Positions 34,236 to 43,110 of a stretch of DNA of 64,000 nt are shown here, piece by piece. The stretch comes from an uncultured Victivallales bacterium (lineage in GTDB: Bacteria > Verrucomicrobiota > Lentisphaeria > Victivallales > UBA1829): contig CALXSJ010000004.1 of assembly GCA_944391115.1 (NCBI GenBank), positions 37,957 through 101,956 of the forward strand, written 5' to 3'. The notes under the pieces are model-generated. The model saw only the letters and a program-made list of their open reading frames with translations. It was not told where the DNA came from and ran no database searches. The translations under genes and the position numbers were made by a program. Within the stretch, counting starts at the first letter, position 1. Each line of letters opens with the position of its first letter.

Positions 34236-34259
34236 ATTTCCCAGGCTGAAAAAAAAACT

Positions 34260-34352
34260 TCAGCTCACAACAGGGGCCAGAGTGTTGGCAGCTTCCGCCA
34301 CGGGAGCGGAAAGCTCGGTCATTTCCGGAGCTTCATACGTGAATTTTTCCAT
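34260..34352 (-). CDS. 30-residue candidate precursor peptide
   Basis: A 30-codon gene too short for ordinary prediction. The ATG at 34352 has AGGAAAGGA nine bases upstream, a strong ribosome-binding site. The peptide begins MEKFTYEAPEMTEL, continues with an Ala/Pro-rich part (SAPVAEAANTLAPVV) and ends in Ser before TGA. Tyr6 and Pro9 form the Tyr-x-x-Pro motif of leaders bound by PqqD-like (RRE/B1) proteins, and an MTEL segment follows as in many lasso and related leaders. It lies between hairpins, immediately before the HprK-like and PqqD-like genes. There is no Cys and only one later Thr and Ser, so lanthionine or sactionine chemistry is unlikely. Expression and maturation are unproved. 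Confidence 0.72.
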   Translation of the reverse strand: MEKFTYEAPEMTELSAPVAEAANTLAPVVS

Positions 34353-34387
34353 GATGAAAATTCCTTTCCTTGAATGTTGTTTATTAT

Positions 34388-34420
34388 GAAAACTCCCGGA
34401 AGAGCCATACCCTTCCGGGA
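34388..34420 (-). terminator. Hairpin after the giant RTX gene
   Basis: TCCCGGAAG, 9-base loop, CTTCCGGGA with perfect arms, 10 bases after the RTX stop; on the minus strand it is followed by GTTTTCATAAT. It probably terminates or attenuates transcription from the RTX gene into the peptide gene. Confidence 0.65.
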
Positions 34421-34430
34421 TGTCTTACGG

Positions 34431-37400
34431 TCAGTGCGAGGAAACCGCGGCAAACGCTCCCTTGTTCTTCAGATCGTCGTATTCGGCAATCTCCGCAAGG
34501 AGACCGTCGCCATTGGCGGCGCAGTAGAACTTGACGGAATCCCAGCTGACGCCGTTGAGCGCGATGGAGCCGCTGAAAGTGCCGTCGTCCCAGGTCAGCT
34601 TATTGCCGGAGATCGTGCAGTCATTCCTGTCGATGCCGTCGAGATAGAGCGTGACACTTCCGGAGGCAAGCTGCGTAATGGTGTCATTGCCCCAGTCATA
34701 GCTGCTGCCGTAGCAGAAGATGTCGTTTCCGCCGCCGCCGTGCATGATGTCGTTGCCGATGCCGCCGGTCAGGATGTCATCATTGGAACCGCCGTAGAGC
34801 TTGTCGTTTCCGTCGTCGCCGAACAGAATGTTGTGACCGGCGTTTCCCCAGAGGATATCGTTTCCGTCGCCGCCGCGGACAATCAGCTCGCCGCTGCTGT
34901 GCTCCACATAGGAGAACTTGGCGCTGGAGAGGTCGACGATGTCATCGCCGAGTCCCGCCTGGATTTCCGTCATTTTGCTGATACGCGCATCACTGCCGTT
35001 GACTGTGTAAACGTCGTCCAGGAAGAAGACATCGCCATTGGCGTCATCCGTAAGGAACAAGGTCGTGGCATCTTCGCCGCCCTCAAACACGGTCGAGAAA
35101 CGGTTCTTGCCCTTTGTGGAAACAAATTCCATAGTTCCGCCCCAGACTCCATCGCCCTGATGCTGGGCGATGTAGGTGCCGTCCCACTTGCCGATCGAGA
35201 TGGCGAAGAAGAGGTTGTCATGACCATCGTCCACGGCCACAACCTTGTCCGGAATCTCAGACGTCGTGCTGGCAACCGGGGTTTCCTCAACAATGGTATT
35301 CACCACATCACCGGTTTCCGGATCTTTTTCCACAATCGTGACCTTGGTATCTTCCGGCAGGGCGTAGTGCTCCACGGTATTGCCGGAGAGTTCCACGGTT
35401 TTCTCGGTGCTGCCGTCCGGCAAGACGTAGGTTGCCTCGTAATACGTATCCTCCGCAGGCGCAAGGTGAATGACTTCCGAATTCACGCTCACATCTTCCG
35501 GCATCGGCACAACCGTCACATCGACCGCGGTTTCCACCGGATTTTCCGCATTCCGCACGCGGAAATAGACCGTTGTGCTGGCGGTGACATCCACGCCCGC
35601 CGCCGCATCGTAGGCCGTCCAGTCTCCCGTATTTCCGATCCGGTATTCCAGCGGCGCGGCCGCATCGCTGTAATAGGCGTAGACCGACATGGATTCGCCG
35701 TTGTTCACCGGGATCAGAGAACTGTAAAGGAAGGCGACCACTCCTTTGAAATCAAAGAGTGCTGTTTCGCTTTCCACCTGATTTCCCGCTGCGTCATAGG
35801 CCTTCACGGAATATGTATGCGGTCTGATGTCAAGCAGATTGCCGTCCAGATAATACTGTTCTCCGGACTGTATCCCCAGCGACTGGCCGTCCAGGAAGAA
35901 TTCGTAACCGGTGACGCCGAAGTTGTCTGTTGCCTGACAGGTCAGGGAGACGCCTATCGTTGTCACTTCCGCGACAAGCTGATGAATCTCCGGATTGTCA
36001 TAATCCGCCACGGGATATTCAATCCGTCCGCTGTCGGTCGAGATGCCGTTTTCGCCTGTCGCAGTCACCGAAATCCAGAAGCTCGAGGTTGTGTTGGAAA
36101 GCTCGAACGCCGCCTGATCCGCATCCGCTCCCGCCGGGATCTCCAGATAGGGCGCTGTGGCGGTTTCGCTGTCATAGATCCTTACGGTATAACCGCTCAG
36201 CAACCCCTCCGCCTCGAAATTCGCGGTGAAGCTGTATTTCCCGTCCACTGAAGAACCTTCCGCCTGCGTAACGCTCAGTTCAGTCGTGAAGGCCGGCGCA
36301 TCGGCGTCGTAGAGATAGACACTGCCGTCCACCGTACGGAGGATGTAGGAATCAAGCGACGCATCCAGTGTGAATGCCGTGTCGGAAATACCTTCCGCGA
36401 TCAGATAACGGCTTTCCGTCAGAGCGGAAGTTGCCGTCAGGGTGATGGTCGGGATGTCTTCCGCAGCCCGGCCGAGAACCAGCGCGGCCGCGTTTTTGTT
36501 GTAGTTACCGAGATCAATCGTGACATTTTCGGTTGCCGCATTGAAACCGGAGTTCAGCGTCAGCGTCGCATCCGCAATACGGATCTGTTCCGCAGCAAAG
36601 TCTGCCGTCACCGTCACATTGGCGTTGACAATGTTGGCAGTGTCGAAGCCGTAGACATTGCTCAGCGTCGTGGTGTAGAGTTCCGCGTCCGACGCCGCGC
36701 CGAGATTCAGCGTGCTCGTTCCAACCGTGCCGGAACCTTCGCCGGTTCCGTAGATGCTTCCGCCGACGGTGCCGCCGGTAAGCGTCACCACCGCATCGCC
36801 GGCAACATTGGAGTCGGAACCGCCCGCATATACGTTACCCGTGATCGTGCCGCCCTGAATCGTAACGGAAGTATTTCCTGTGATATCGGAAATACCTCCG
36901 CCATAAACACTTCCGTCGATCTCAAGCGTTGTGCCGGGAACGCCGATCACGGCGGCATATCCCTCGAAATACTGGCTGCCGCTGAAAACTCCGCCGGCAA
37001 GAGCGATGGTTTCAGTCTGATCGGTCGCCTTGGCAATTGCCGCGGCGACATTATCAAACGCGTTGGAGCCGATGACATAAAAATTGCCGCCGGCCTCCAC
37101 GCCGGTTCCGTCGCCGAGCGAACTCCACGTACTGTTGACGGCAAGCACCGTGGTGTCATAAGTTACTTCGCCGACGACAAAATCAGTTCCGTCGTAGGTA
37201 AGCACAAAACCATCACTGGTCACTTCCCCAAGTTTGTAATCTTCCCCGCCAATGCTGAAACTGGCTGTATCTTCAAAGGTGATATTGCCGGCGGCGGCAA
37301 AAGTGTAGCGGCTGCCAGGCGTCAGCGCATCATTGGAAATATAGATTACAGAATCTTTGAAAGTAACATTATGGAAGGTCACTGTTCCGCCGTTGAAACT

Positions 37401-40400
37401 CACATCGTCAAACCCGCTGATCACCGTCATCGAAGCGGTGTAATCCCCGACATTGTCGAAGCTCAGCGTCGACTTGCCGGTATACGCCTCGGTGGTCGTC
37501 CCCGCCGCGTACACTCTGCCCAGAATGTCACCGCCCGAAATCGAGATCGTCGAGTCTCCGCCAATAGAACCGCCCAACGAGCCGCCGTAAACGTCTTCCA
37601 TGATCGTGCCGGACTTGATCTCAACGGCAACGCCACCCGTAACGCTCGTCGTCGTATTGACGCCCTGCGCATAGCCGCCGGCAATGACACTGCCTTCCAC
37701 GGTCGCGCCGTCGATCACCACGGAGGTGTTGCTGACACTGTTGGTCAACGTGGCTCCCTTGTTGTAACCGTCAATCGCAACGCCGCCGCCGATGACACTG
37801 CCCTTGATCGTGCCGCCGGTCAGTGCAACCTCGGTGGAACCGCTTTCGGAGATCAGCGTACTGATCGTTCCGTCTCCGCTGTTCGCATAGGTGACGCCGC
37901 CGCCGGCGACGTTGCCGGCAATCTGCCCGCCTTCGACCACGACCTTGGAAACTCCCTCGATATACGAAGCGGCGGTTCCGGTCGCCCAGTTCACCCAGCT
38001 GCCGCCATAGACGCTTCCCTGAATGTCGGCATCGCCGGAAATTACAACCGTGGCGTTTCCGGTGATCGTGCTGCTGTTGCCGCTGTCCTTGTCCTTGCCG
38101 CCGCCGACCACATAGCTGCCGCCCTGCACGTCGCCATACACCGTGCCGCCGGAAATCTTAACCTCGGTGGAGTCGATCGTGGCTTTCGATCCCCATGCGG
38201 TGTAGCCGCCGCCCTGGACGTTTCCGACCTCGCCGTCGGTCATGGTGATGTGCGTGCCGCCGGTGATGGTGGAAACAACCTCCAGCTGGCCGTTCAGGCT
38301 GTAGGTGTGGGTACCGCCGTAAACATCGGTAATCGTGCCGCCGCTGATATTGATCCTGGTGCCGCCCTCGATCGTGATTCCTCCGGCAGTATCGGTTTCG
38401 GAGATGTCGCTGCGGGAGAATCCACCGCCCATCAGGCCGTCGGTTCCGATCGAGCCGCCGGTCACGTTGGTCGTAACTCCATTTTTAACCGTAACCCAGC
38501 CGCCGTGCATGGCCTGACCGGCGGCATAAACAACATCCGTCAGCTCCCCGGAAATATTGATCGTCACCGATTCATGCGTGGTGGAGGAACCGACATACCA
38601 GGCCTGGGCGCCGCCGAAGAGAGCGACTCCGGAACCGGCCGAATTCCCCGCATAGTTGATTTCCACATCGCCGGTCGTCAGACTTCCGGCATCCACTTTT
38701 CCCGCGGCAATGCGCCCGGAAACCGTGACATTTTCGCCGATATCCAACGTGATGTTCCCGGTCTTATAATCCCCCTCGGCAGTGGTCGCGGCGCCGTAAA
38801 TACGCTCGGTGGAACCGTTGACGAAATTGAGATTGATGTCGCCGGTATCTTCGTTGAGCGCACCGCCGAACACATAGCCGGCGCCGAAGTCAACCGCCGC
38901 ATCCGCGGTACCGATCTCCACCTCGTGCCCGTTGAAATACTGGTCGCCGCTGTAGCTCCCGTCAATGACCAGAATCTTGCTGGATACATCGGTTGCCGCC
39001 GCATCGCTGATGTCGGCGAAGGCATTCATGCCGATCTCATAGTTCTCGCCGTTATATGGGACGATGGAGCCGTCGGCTAGGTCTGCCCAGCTGCTGCTGA
39101 CCAGCAAAGTTTCGGCCGTGGTCGTCACCTGGACCTGAAATCCGTCGTCTCCAGCCGACAACAACGGGGAAATGGTGCCTGAATTCACCGTCCCGCCATC
39201 CGTCGTACGGATCGTCGTTCCGGCTGCAACCGCCCGGAATGCAACATCTTCCAGCGTGCCGCCGGAAATCGTGTTCTCTCCGGCAAGAGAGATTCCGCCA
39301 TTGGAAATAGTGGATGTGATCTTGAATACTTTGTTATCGTTGCCGTCTCCGTTCAATGTAACTCCATCCAGATTCAAATCAAGGGAGTCCGTCAGGTTGA
39401 CCCGGATCGCTCCGGCATTGCCGTCGGAGTTCTCACCCTGGCCCACCGTCAACGTCGAGTTCGTGATGGTCACTGCCGGGACTCCGGTGTTGAGTTCGAG
39501 CGCGCTGCCGTTCCAGCTGTGACCGCCATCTCCGCCGGTGAGTTCGGAGTCGGTCACTACAATCTGCGAGCAGCCGGTGGATTGATTGACATAAATCGCG
39601 CAGCCGCCGATGCCGCGGGAGGTTTCCCCGGAAAGATCCAGCGCATCGCCGCCGGAAATCTTCGAGGAGCCGCTGACAGTGAGTGTGCCATTGAATGTGC
39701 TCGTCACGTCAATGGCGTCTCCGGCATTGAGCCAGTCGCTGTCGCCTCCGAGCACGGTGCTGTTGACAATGAGCACCTCCGCCGAGCCGCCAAGTGCAAC
39801 TCCTTCGCCGCCTTCGACATAAAGCCCGCTTTGGTAGCCGCTGTATACGGCATCCGTCCGGCCCGCGCCGCCGGTGATGGTCGAGTTCTCGATCCGGATG
39901 GTTCCGCCTGACTCCGAATGGGCATAGATGGCATTGGCCGCAGTCTTGGTCCCTGACGTATAATTTTCATCGTGAACCAGACTGCCGCCCGAGACCGTCG
40001 AATTCACAATATTCAAGGCTCCGCTTGATTTGTAATAGATGGCATGAATGGCCTGCCCCTCGTTGCGTGTGTCGGCCGGGGTCAGCGTCACTCCGTCAAG
40101 CGTCAGACCCGAGCTGCCGCTGACGTTGATCACGGAATACACATTGCCGGTCGTGCTGCTATAAGCCGCGGTCATCGTCCCGTTCCGGAAGGTCACGTCG
40201 AAATCGCCGGAGAGCGAGACCGCGCCGTCGAGCGTGAAGCCATTCAGATCGAACTCCAGATTCTTACTCAGCTCCAGTTTGGAGGAAAGGGTGATGTCGT
40301 CAAGCAGCACAATCGTATTGCCCGCGCTCGTGCCGGCCGCTTTCACTGCAGCCTCAATCGTCCCGAACGCATTGGTGCCGACTTTGTAACTCTGGCCGCC

Positions 40401-41588
40401 ATATTCCACGATGGAATCCGGATCAAGCGAGGCCCAAACCGGATTGACGAGCAGCGCATCCGTCGCCACAACCTTCAGGTCGATTGTCCCGTCATCATTC
40501 TGAGTAATGAGCGGATTTCCGTCGGCAAGCGAAAGCGCATCGCTCACATCAACATAATTCTTCTCCGTTCCGACGACCGTGAGGGTGCCGCCTGTGATCT
40601 CGCCTGCATCATTCAGTGTGACATTGCCGATGATCGCGGCCTCAGCCTGCTTGCCCTCGTGCGTATTTGCGCCAAGAACGGGAGGATTCTCCACGAGCTG
40701 CCCTTCCAGAGTGAAGTTTCCGCGGGTCTCAAGATCCACCGTGTTGTTCAGCAGAACCGCGGGAGTCGATGCGGATCCCAGATTGGCTCCGGCGATCAGT
40801 CCGACATTGCCGATATCATTCTCCGCCGTAATCGACGAGTTGGAAATGGAACACTCTTCAATCGTATTCCCGTAATGCGCGATTCCGCAGATTCCGCCGA
40901 TCCGGTCGTAGCCGGAAATATCGATATCGTCAACCGAGCAGTCGGAAATTGTCATGTTGCCCTCGCCGCGGTATCCCCAGATTCCGCCGACGTAGGAGCC
41001 GTTGTTCAGCGCCTGGATGCAGCTGCCCTCATCGCCGGTGACCGTGCAGTTGTCCACCTTGCTCACATAGCCGTTGCCGCCGATGCCGCCGATATACCAC
41101 CAGCCCTCGATCTCAATCTGACCGGTGACATGGCAGTTGCTGATCTCCGCCCCGGTGAATCCATAACCGACGATCGCGCCGACATACAGCGAACCGGTGA
41201 TGTCGACATTGTCAATCGTCAGATTCGTGATCCCGGCAGGAGAATTCGTATACCCGAAAAAACCGATGCCGCAGTTTGCGGAGGTATTGTCCAGTTCTTT
41301 TGTGATCTTCAGATTGCTGATGGTCTGTCCGTTGCCGTCGAACGTTCCCTGAAAGACCGCGCCATTCTTCCCGATCGGCGTCCACTCCTCGTTGTTCAGG
41401 TCGAACGAGTCCATCAGCTTCACGGTCTGCCCGCTGAAACTGTTCCCCGCATTGACCGCGTCGCGGAATAGTTTGAGCTGAGCGAGCGTGCCGATTTCAT
41501 AATAAACGCCGCTGTCACCCTTTGTCATTGTCAAAGTTGTGATTCCATCCGTATAACTTCCGTCATCAGGATTGAAGGTGATTGCCAT
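34431..41588 (-). CDS. Giant secreted beta-helix protein with C-terminal RTX repeats
   Basis: A 2385-residue protein with no signal peptide. The N-terminus (residues about 25-300) is a GLUG-like beta-helix: GTFDGNGQTISNLKIT, then repeated SNCHVTGQIEIEG and DNCTVTGD units. A module reading LLVN/S-xWA-L-GSIV-Y-G-xY-IG-NAF occurs three times (near residues 385, 865 and 1485), each before a long beta-helix with GGTITGNVYAGG-type turns. Residues about 1800-2150 are Ig/FN3-like. Near residues 2230-2290 are RTX calcium-binding nonapeptides (GGDGNDILWG, GDDGNDKLYG, GGIGNDIMHG), followed by about 95 residues that hold the type I secretion signal. The exporter and adaptor lie downstream in the same array. 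Likely a surface adhesin or cell-surface layer protein. Ribosome-binding site AGAGGGA. Confidence 0.9.
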   Translation of the reverse strand: MAITFNPDDGSYTDGITTLTMTKGDSGVYYEIGTLAQLKLFRDAVNAGNSFSGQTVKLMDSFDLNNEEWTPIGKNGAVFQGTFDGNGQTISNLKITKELDNTSANCGIGFFGYTNSPAGITNLTIDNVDITGSLYVGAIVGYGFTGAEISNCHVTGQIEIEGWWYIGGIGGNGYVSKVDNCTVTGDEGSCIQALNNGSYVGGIWGYRGEGNMTISDCSVDDIDISGYDRIGGICGIAHYGNTIEECSISNSSITAENDIGNVGLIAGANLGSASTPAVLLNNTVDLETRGNFTLEGQLVENPPVLGANTHEGKQAEAAIIGNVTLNDAGEITGGTLTVVGTEKNYVDVSDALSLADGNPLITQNDDGTIDLKVVATDALLVNPVWASLDPDSIVEYGGQSYKVGTNAFGTIEAAVKAAGTSAGNTIVLLDDITLSSKLELSKNLEFDLNGFTLDGAVSLSGDFDVTFRNGTMTAAYSSTTGNVYSVINVSGSSGLTLDGVTLTPADTRNEGQAIHAIYYKSSGALNIVNSTVSGGSLVHDENYTSGTKTAANAIYAHSESGGTIRIENSTITGGAGRTDAVYSGYQSGLYVEGGEGVALGGSAEVLIVNSTVLGGDSDWLNAGDAIDVTSTFNGTLTVSGSSKISGGDALDLSGETSRGIGGCAIYVNQSTGCSQIVVTDSELTGGDGGHSWNGSALELNTGVPAVTITNSTLTVGQGENSDGNAGAIRVNLTDSLDLNLDGVTLNGDGNDNKVFKITSTISNGGISLAGENTISGGTLEDVAFRAVAAGTTIRTTDGGTVNSGTISPLLSAGDDGFQVQVTTTAETLLVSSSWADLADGSIVPYNGENYEIGMNAFADISDAAATDVSSKILVIDGSYSGDQYFNGHEVEIGTADAAVDFGAGYVFGGALNEDTGDINLNFVNGSTERIYGAATTAEGDYKTGNITLDIGENVTVSGRIAAGKVDAGSLTTGDVEINYAGNSAGSGVALFGGAQAWYVGSSTTHESVTINISGELTDVVYAAGQAMHGGWVTVKNGVTTNVTGGSIGTDGLMGGGFSRSDISETDTAGGITIEGGTRINISGGTITDVYGGTHTYSLNGQLEVVSTITGGTHITMTDGEVGNVQGGGYTAWGSKATIDSTEVKISGGTVYGDVQGGSYVVGGGKDKDSGNSSTITGNATVVISGDADIQGSVYGGSWVNWATGTAASYIEGVSKVVVEGGQIAGNVAGGGVTYANSGDGTISTLISESGSTEVALTGGTIKGSVIGGGVAIDGYNKGATLTNSVSNTSVVIDGATVEGSVIAGGYAQGVNTTTSVTGGVAVEIKSGTIMEDVYGGSLGGSIGGDSTISISGGDILGRVYAAGTTTEAYTGKSTLSFDNVGDYTASMTVISGFDDVSFNGGTVTFHNVTFKDSVIYISNDALTPGSRYTFAAAGNITFEDTASFSIGGEDYKLGEVTSDGFVLTYDGTDFVVGEVTYDTTVLAVNSTWSSLGDGTGVEAGGNFYVIGSNAFDNVAAAIAKATDQTETIALAGGVFSGSQYFEGYAAVIGVPGTTLEIDGSVYGGGISDITGNTSVTIQGGTITGNVYAGGSDSNVAGDAVVTLTGGTVGGSIYGTGEGSGTVGTSTLNLGAASDAELYTTTLSNVYGFDTANIVNANVTVTADFAAEQIRIADATLTLNSGFNAATENVTIDLGNYNKNAAALVLGRAAEDIPTITLTATSALTESRYLIAEGISDTAFTLDASLDSYILRTVDGSVYLYDADAPAFTTELSVTQAEGSSVDGKYSFTANFEAEGLLSGYTVRIYDSETATAPYLEIPAGADADQAAFELSNTTSSFWISVTATGENGISTDSGRIEYPVADYDNPEIHQLVAEVTTIGVSLTCQATDNFGVTGYEFFLDGQSLGIQSGEQYYLDGNLLDIRPHTYSVKAYDAAGNQVESETALFDFKGVVAFLYSSLIPVNNGESMSVYAYYSDAAAPLEYRIGNTGDWTAYDAAAGVDVTASTTVYFRVRNAENPVETAVDVTVVPMPEDVSVNSEVIHLAPAEDTYYEATYVLPDGSTEKTVELSGNTVEHYALPEDTKVTIVEKDPETGDVVNTIVEETPVASTTSEIPDKVVAVDDGHDNLFFAISIGKWDGTYIAQHQGDGVWGGTMEFVSTKGKNRFSTVFEGGEDATTLFLTDDANGDVFFLDDVYTVNGSDARISKMTEIQAGLGDDIVDLSSAKFSYVEHSSGELIVRGGDGNDILWGNAGHNILFGDDGNDKLYGGSNDDILTGGIGNDIMHGGGGNDIFCYGSSYDWGNDTITQLASGSVTLYLDGIDRNDCTISGNKLTWDDGTFSGSIALNGVSWDSVKFYCAANGDGLLAEIAEYDDLKNKGAFAAVSSH

Positions 41589-41706
41589 AGCCCTGTTCCC
41601 TCTTCCCTATATTTAATTTCTATCTGAATCTTTCTTACTTTGCAATATGGAAAACAAACAGCGGGACAAAAAGCACCCGCATGACAATTCGGAAAACTCC
41701 GGATTT

Positions 41707-41958
41707 TTATTTTTTCTTTCCCGCATTTTCGTTTTTCTGAAGCACACCGGCCTCCAGCAGCTTGTCGATCAGTTGCTGCATTGAGTTTAACGCGCTCAGG
41801 AATCCCTGCGGCGGCATGATGATGCGGACATTGCTCTGCGGAACCGGAGCCTGTCCGTCAGCCTCCGGCTGAAGCGTCACGAAGTCGTAGCGGACCATGC
41901 CGCCCGCAAAATGGATCTGACCGATGCCGTCCGCGAAAATTTCTTTCTTTTCACTCAT
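41707..41958 (-). CDS. Small conserved-looking protein, DUF3467-like
   Basis: An 83-residue protein: FADGIGQIHFAGGMVRYDFVTLQP, then a proline-rich link, then VRIIMPPQGFLSALNSMQQLIDKLLEAGVL. The order (two strands, a strand ending in a R-x-x-M-x-P motif, then a helix) resembles DUF3467, but the match is from memory and weak. It has no signal peptide, Cys or catalytic motif. It is the first gene downstream of the promoter at 42275-42303 and lies 118 bases before the giant RTX gene; an escort or regulatory role in type I secretion is an inference from position. A GGCAGGG ribosome-binding site precedes the ATG at 41958. Confidence 0.75.
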   Translation of the reverse strand: MSEKKEIFADGIGQIHFAGGMVRYDFVTLQPEADGQAPVPQSNVRIIMPPQGFLSALNSMQQLIDKLLEAGVLQKNENAGKKK

Positions 41959-42274
41959 TGCCGGATGTCCCTGCCTTTCTGAATGATTCCGGATGAAAAA
42001 ATATCAAGATGCCGCAGAATGCAGAGAATGCATGCTTCGTTTCCGTTTTGCACAAAACGAGGAAAAATTTTCCGCACGGATGCCGCTTGCAGAAAATGGC
42101 CGGGAGTGCCATGAAAGACAGACAGGAAGGAAGATGCCGCCCGCCGATGGCGGCAGAAAAACGTTCCCGGAACAGGAACAGCCGGCCAAATCTGATTCTT
42201 TCCGTCTCACTTGCTTGCATTTTCCGGTTTCTGATGAACAAAGCCATCAGGTTACAACTTCTACCGAATAATTT

Positions 42275-42303
42275 ATAATACCATTTTCTCTTTTCAATTA
42301 CAA
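42275..42303 (-). promoter_or_regulatory. Candidate promoter of the RTX/peptide array with a long leader
   Basis: On the minus strand TTGTAA (42303-42298) and TATTAT (42280-42275) are 17 bases apart in AT-rich DNA. The start would be near 42268, giving a leader of about 310 bases before the first ATG at 41958. That leader has no convincing gene; it holds a TGCCGCC/GGCGGCA hairpin (about 42135-42155) and a TTTTG/CAAAA hairpin near 42050. It matches no riboswitch I know. The rest of 42304-42519 shows nothing except AT-rich DNA and the 3' flank of the acetyltransferase gene. Confidence 0.6.
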
Positions 42304-42519
42304 GCGGAATTCTGTATTTTTTTTATCAAATTCCCGTATTTTTCCATACAAAATCCGAAAGAAAAATCATGCGTTCCGTTTTCCTCAACTATTCAGAAGC
42401 GGCCCATTCCGTTTCGCACGGGCGCCCTGCCTCTCCGCCGCGGACCGGATGCAGTTCTCCTTCCCCATGCCCGGCGCCCGGCATCATGGGGCAGAAGCCG
42501 TTTCCCTTTCCGTAAGGAA

Positions 42520-43053
42520 TCAGCGACCTTCCGTCCCGGGCGCGGCATCCGCCTCCGCGCAATGCATCCATCGGCTTTGCCCGAGCTCGTAATCGAAGAA
42601 ATCACCGCAGAAACCGTCGTTCCGTCTCCGGCGAACAAGACGGAAACCGGCTCTTTCATACATCCGTCTTGCCGGAAGCTGGATTTCAGTTGTGGTGACA
42701 ATGATTGTTTCCGGGCTCCAGCGGGAAAAAATTCTTTTCACGGCCTCGGACATCTGGGCCGTCCCCCATCCGCGCCCTTTGCAGGATGCCGCAATGCAGT
42801 TGTGGCCGATTTTCACGCATGCCGGGGCCTCTCTCGGGTCCCATGACACAAATCCGACCGCTTCGCCGTCCCATGCGGAGATGAAGCCGCACCGGTCGGC
42901 AATCGCGGGGCGGTCAAAGAAAAAACCGTCAAAATTCCTCCATTCCGCTTCCCAGTGCAGAGCAAAGCGGCGGTCGAAGCCGTAGGCGTCGCGCAGCAGG
43001 GCATAAAGCGTTCCCCGCCGGAAGGAACTGACAGGACGGAATTCGGGAGTCAT
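42520..43053 (-). CDS. GNAT-family N-acetyltransferase
   Basis: A 177-residue protein with the GCN5-related acetyltransferase fold. Strands around CGFISAWDGEAVGFVSWDP are followed by the acetyl-CoA loop GHNCIAASCKGRGWGTAQM (R/Q-x-x-G-x-G/A as KGRGWG) and the YERAGFRLVRRR segment near the end. The acceptor cannot be assigned. I chose ATG 43053, with GGGAGG six bases upstream; earlier in-frame ATGs at 43059 and 43104 are less well placed. It lies 57 bases after the TRAP large-subunit gene and could be its last operon member. Confidence 0.85.
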   Translation of the reverse strand: MTPEFRPVSSFRRGTLYALLRDAYGFDRRFALHWEAEWRNFDGFFFDRPAIADRCGFISAWDGEAVGFVSWDPREAPACVKIGHNCIAASCKGRGWGTAQMSEAVKRIFSRWSPETIIVTTTEIQLPARRMYERAGFRLVRRRRNDGFCGDFFDYELGQSRWMHCAEADAAPGTEGR

Positions 43054-43110
43054 GCGCATCCTCCCGGACAAGGCGATGGAACGGGCCGCGGCATTCCCAT
43101 GCACGCCTTT

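Noticed and set aside
34260..34352. Calling the peptide a lasso peptide
   Set aside because: No asparagine-synthetase-like cyclase and no B2 transglutaminase-like protease is present in the window; only the accessory genes resemble a lasso cluster.
34374..41471. Several long plus-strand frames opposite the giant RTX gene
   Set aside because: The repeated codon pattern of the beta-helix gene leaves the complementary frame open; no domain or ribosome-binding site supports them.
41951..42247. A 98-codon gene on the minus strand in the long leader
   Set aside because: No ribosome-binding site or domain, and it overlaps the start of the small DUF3467-like gene.
42464..42493. Hairpin CCCCATG...CATGGGG as terminator of the acetyltransferase gene
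   Set aside because: No T-run on the expected side; it may be chance in GC-rich DNA.
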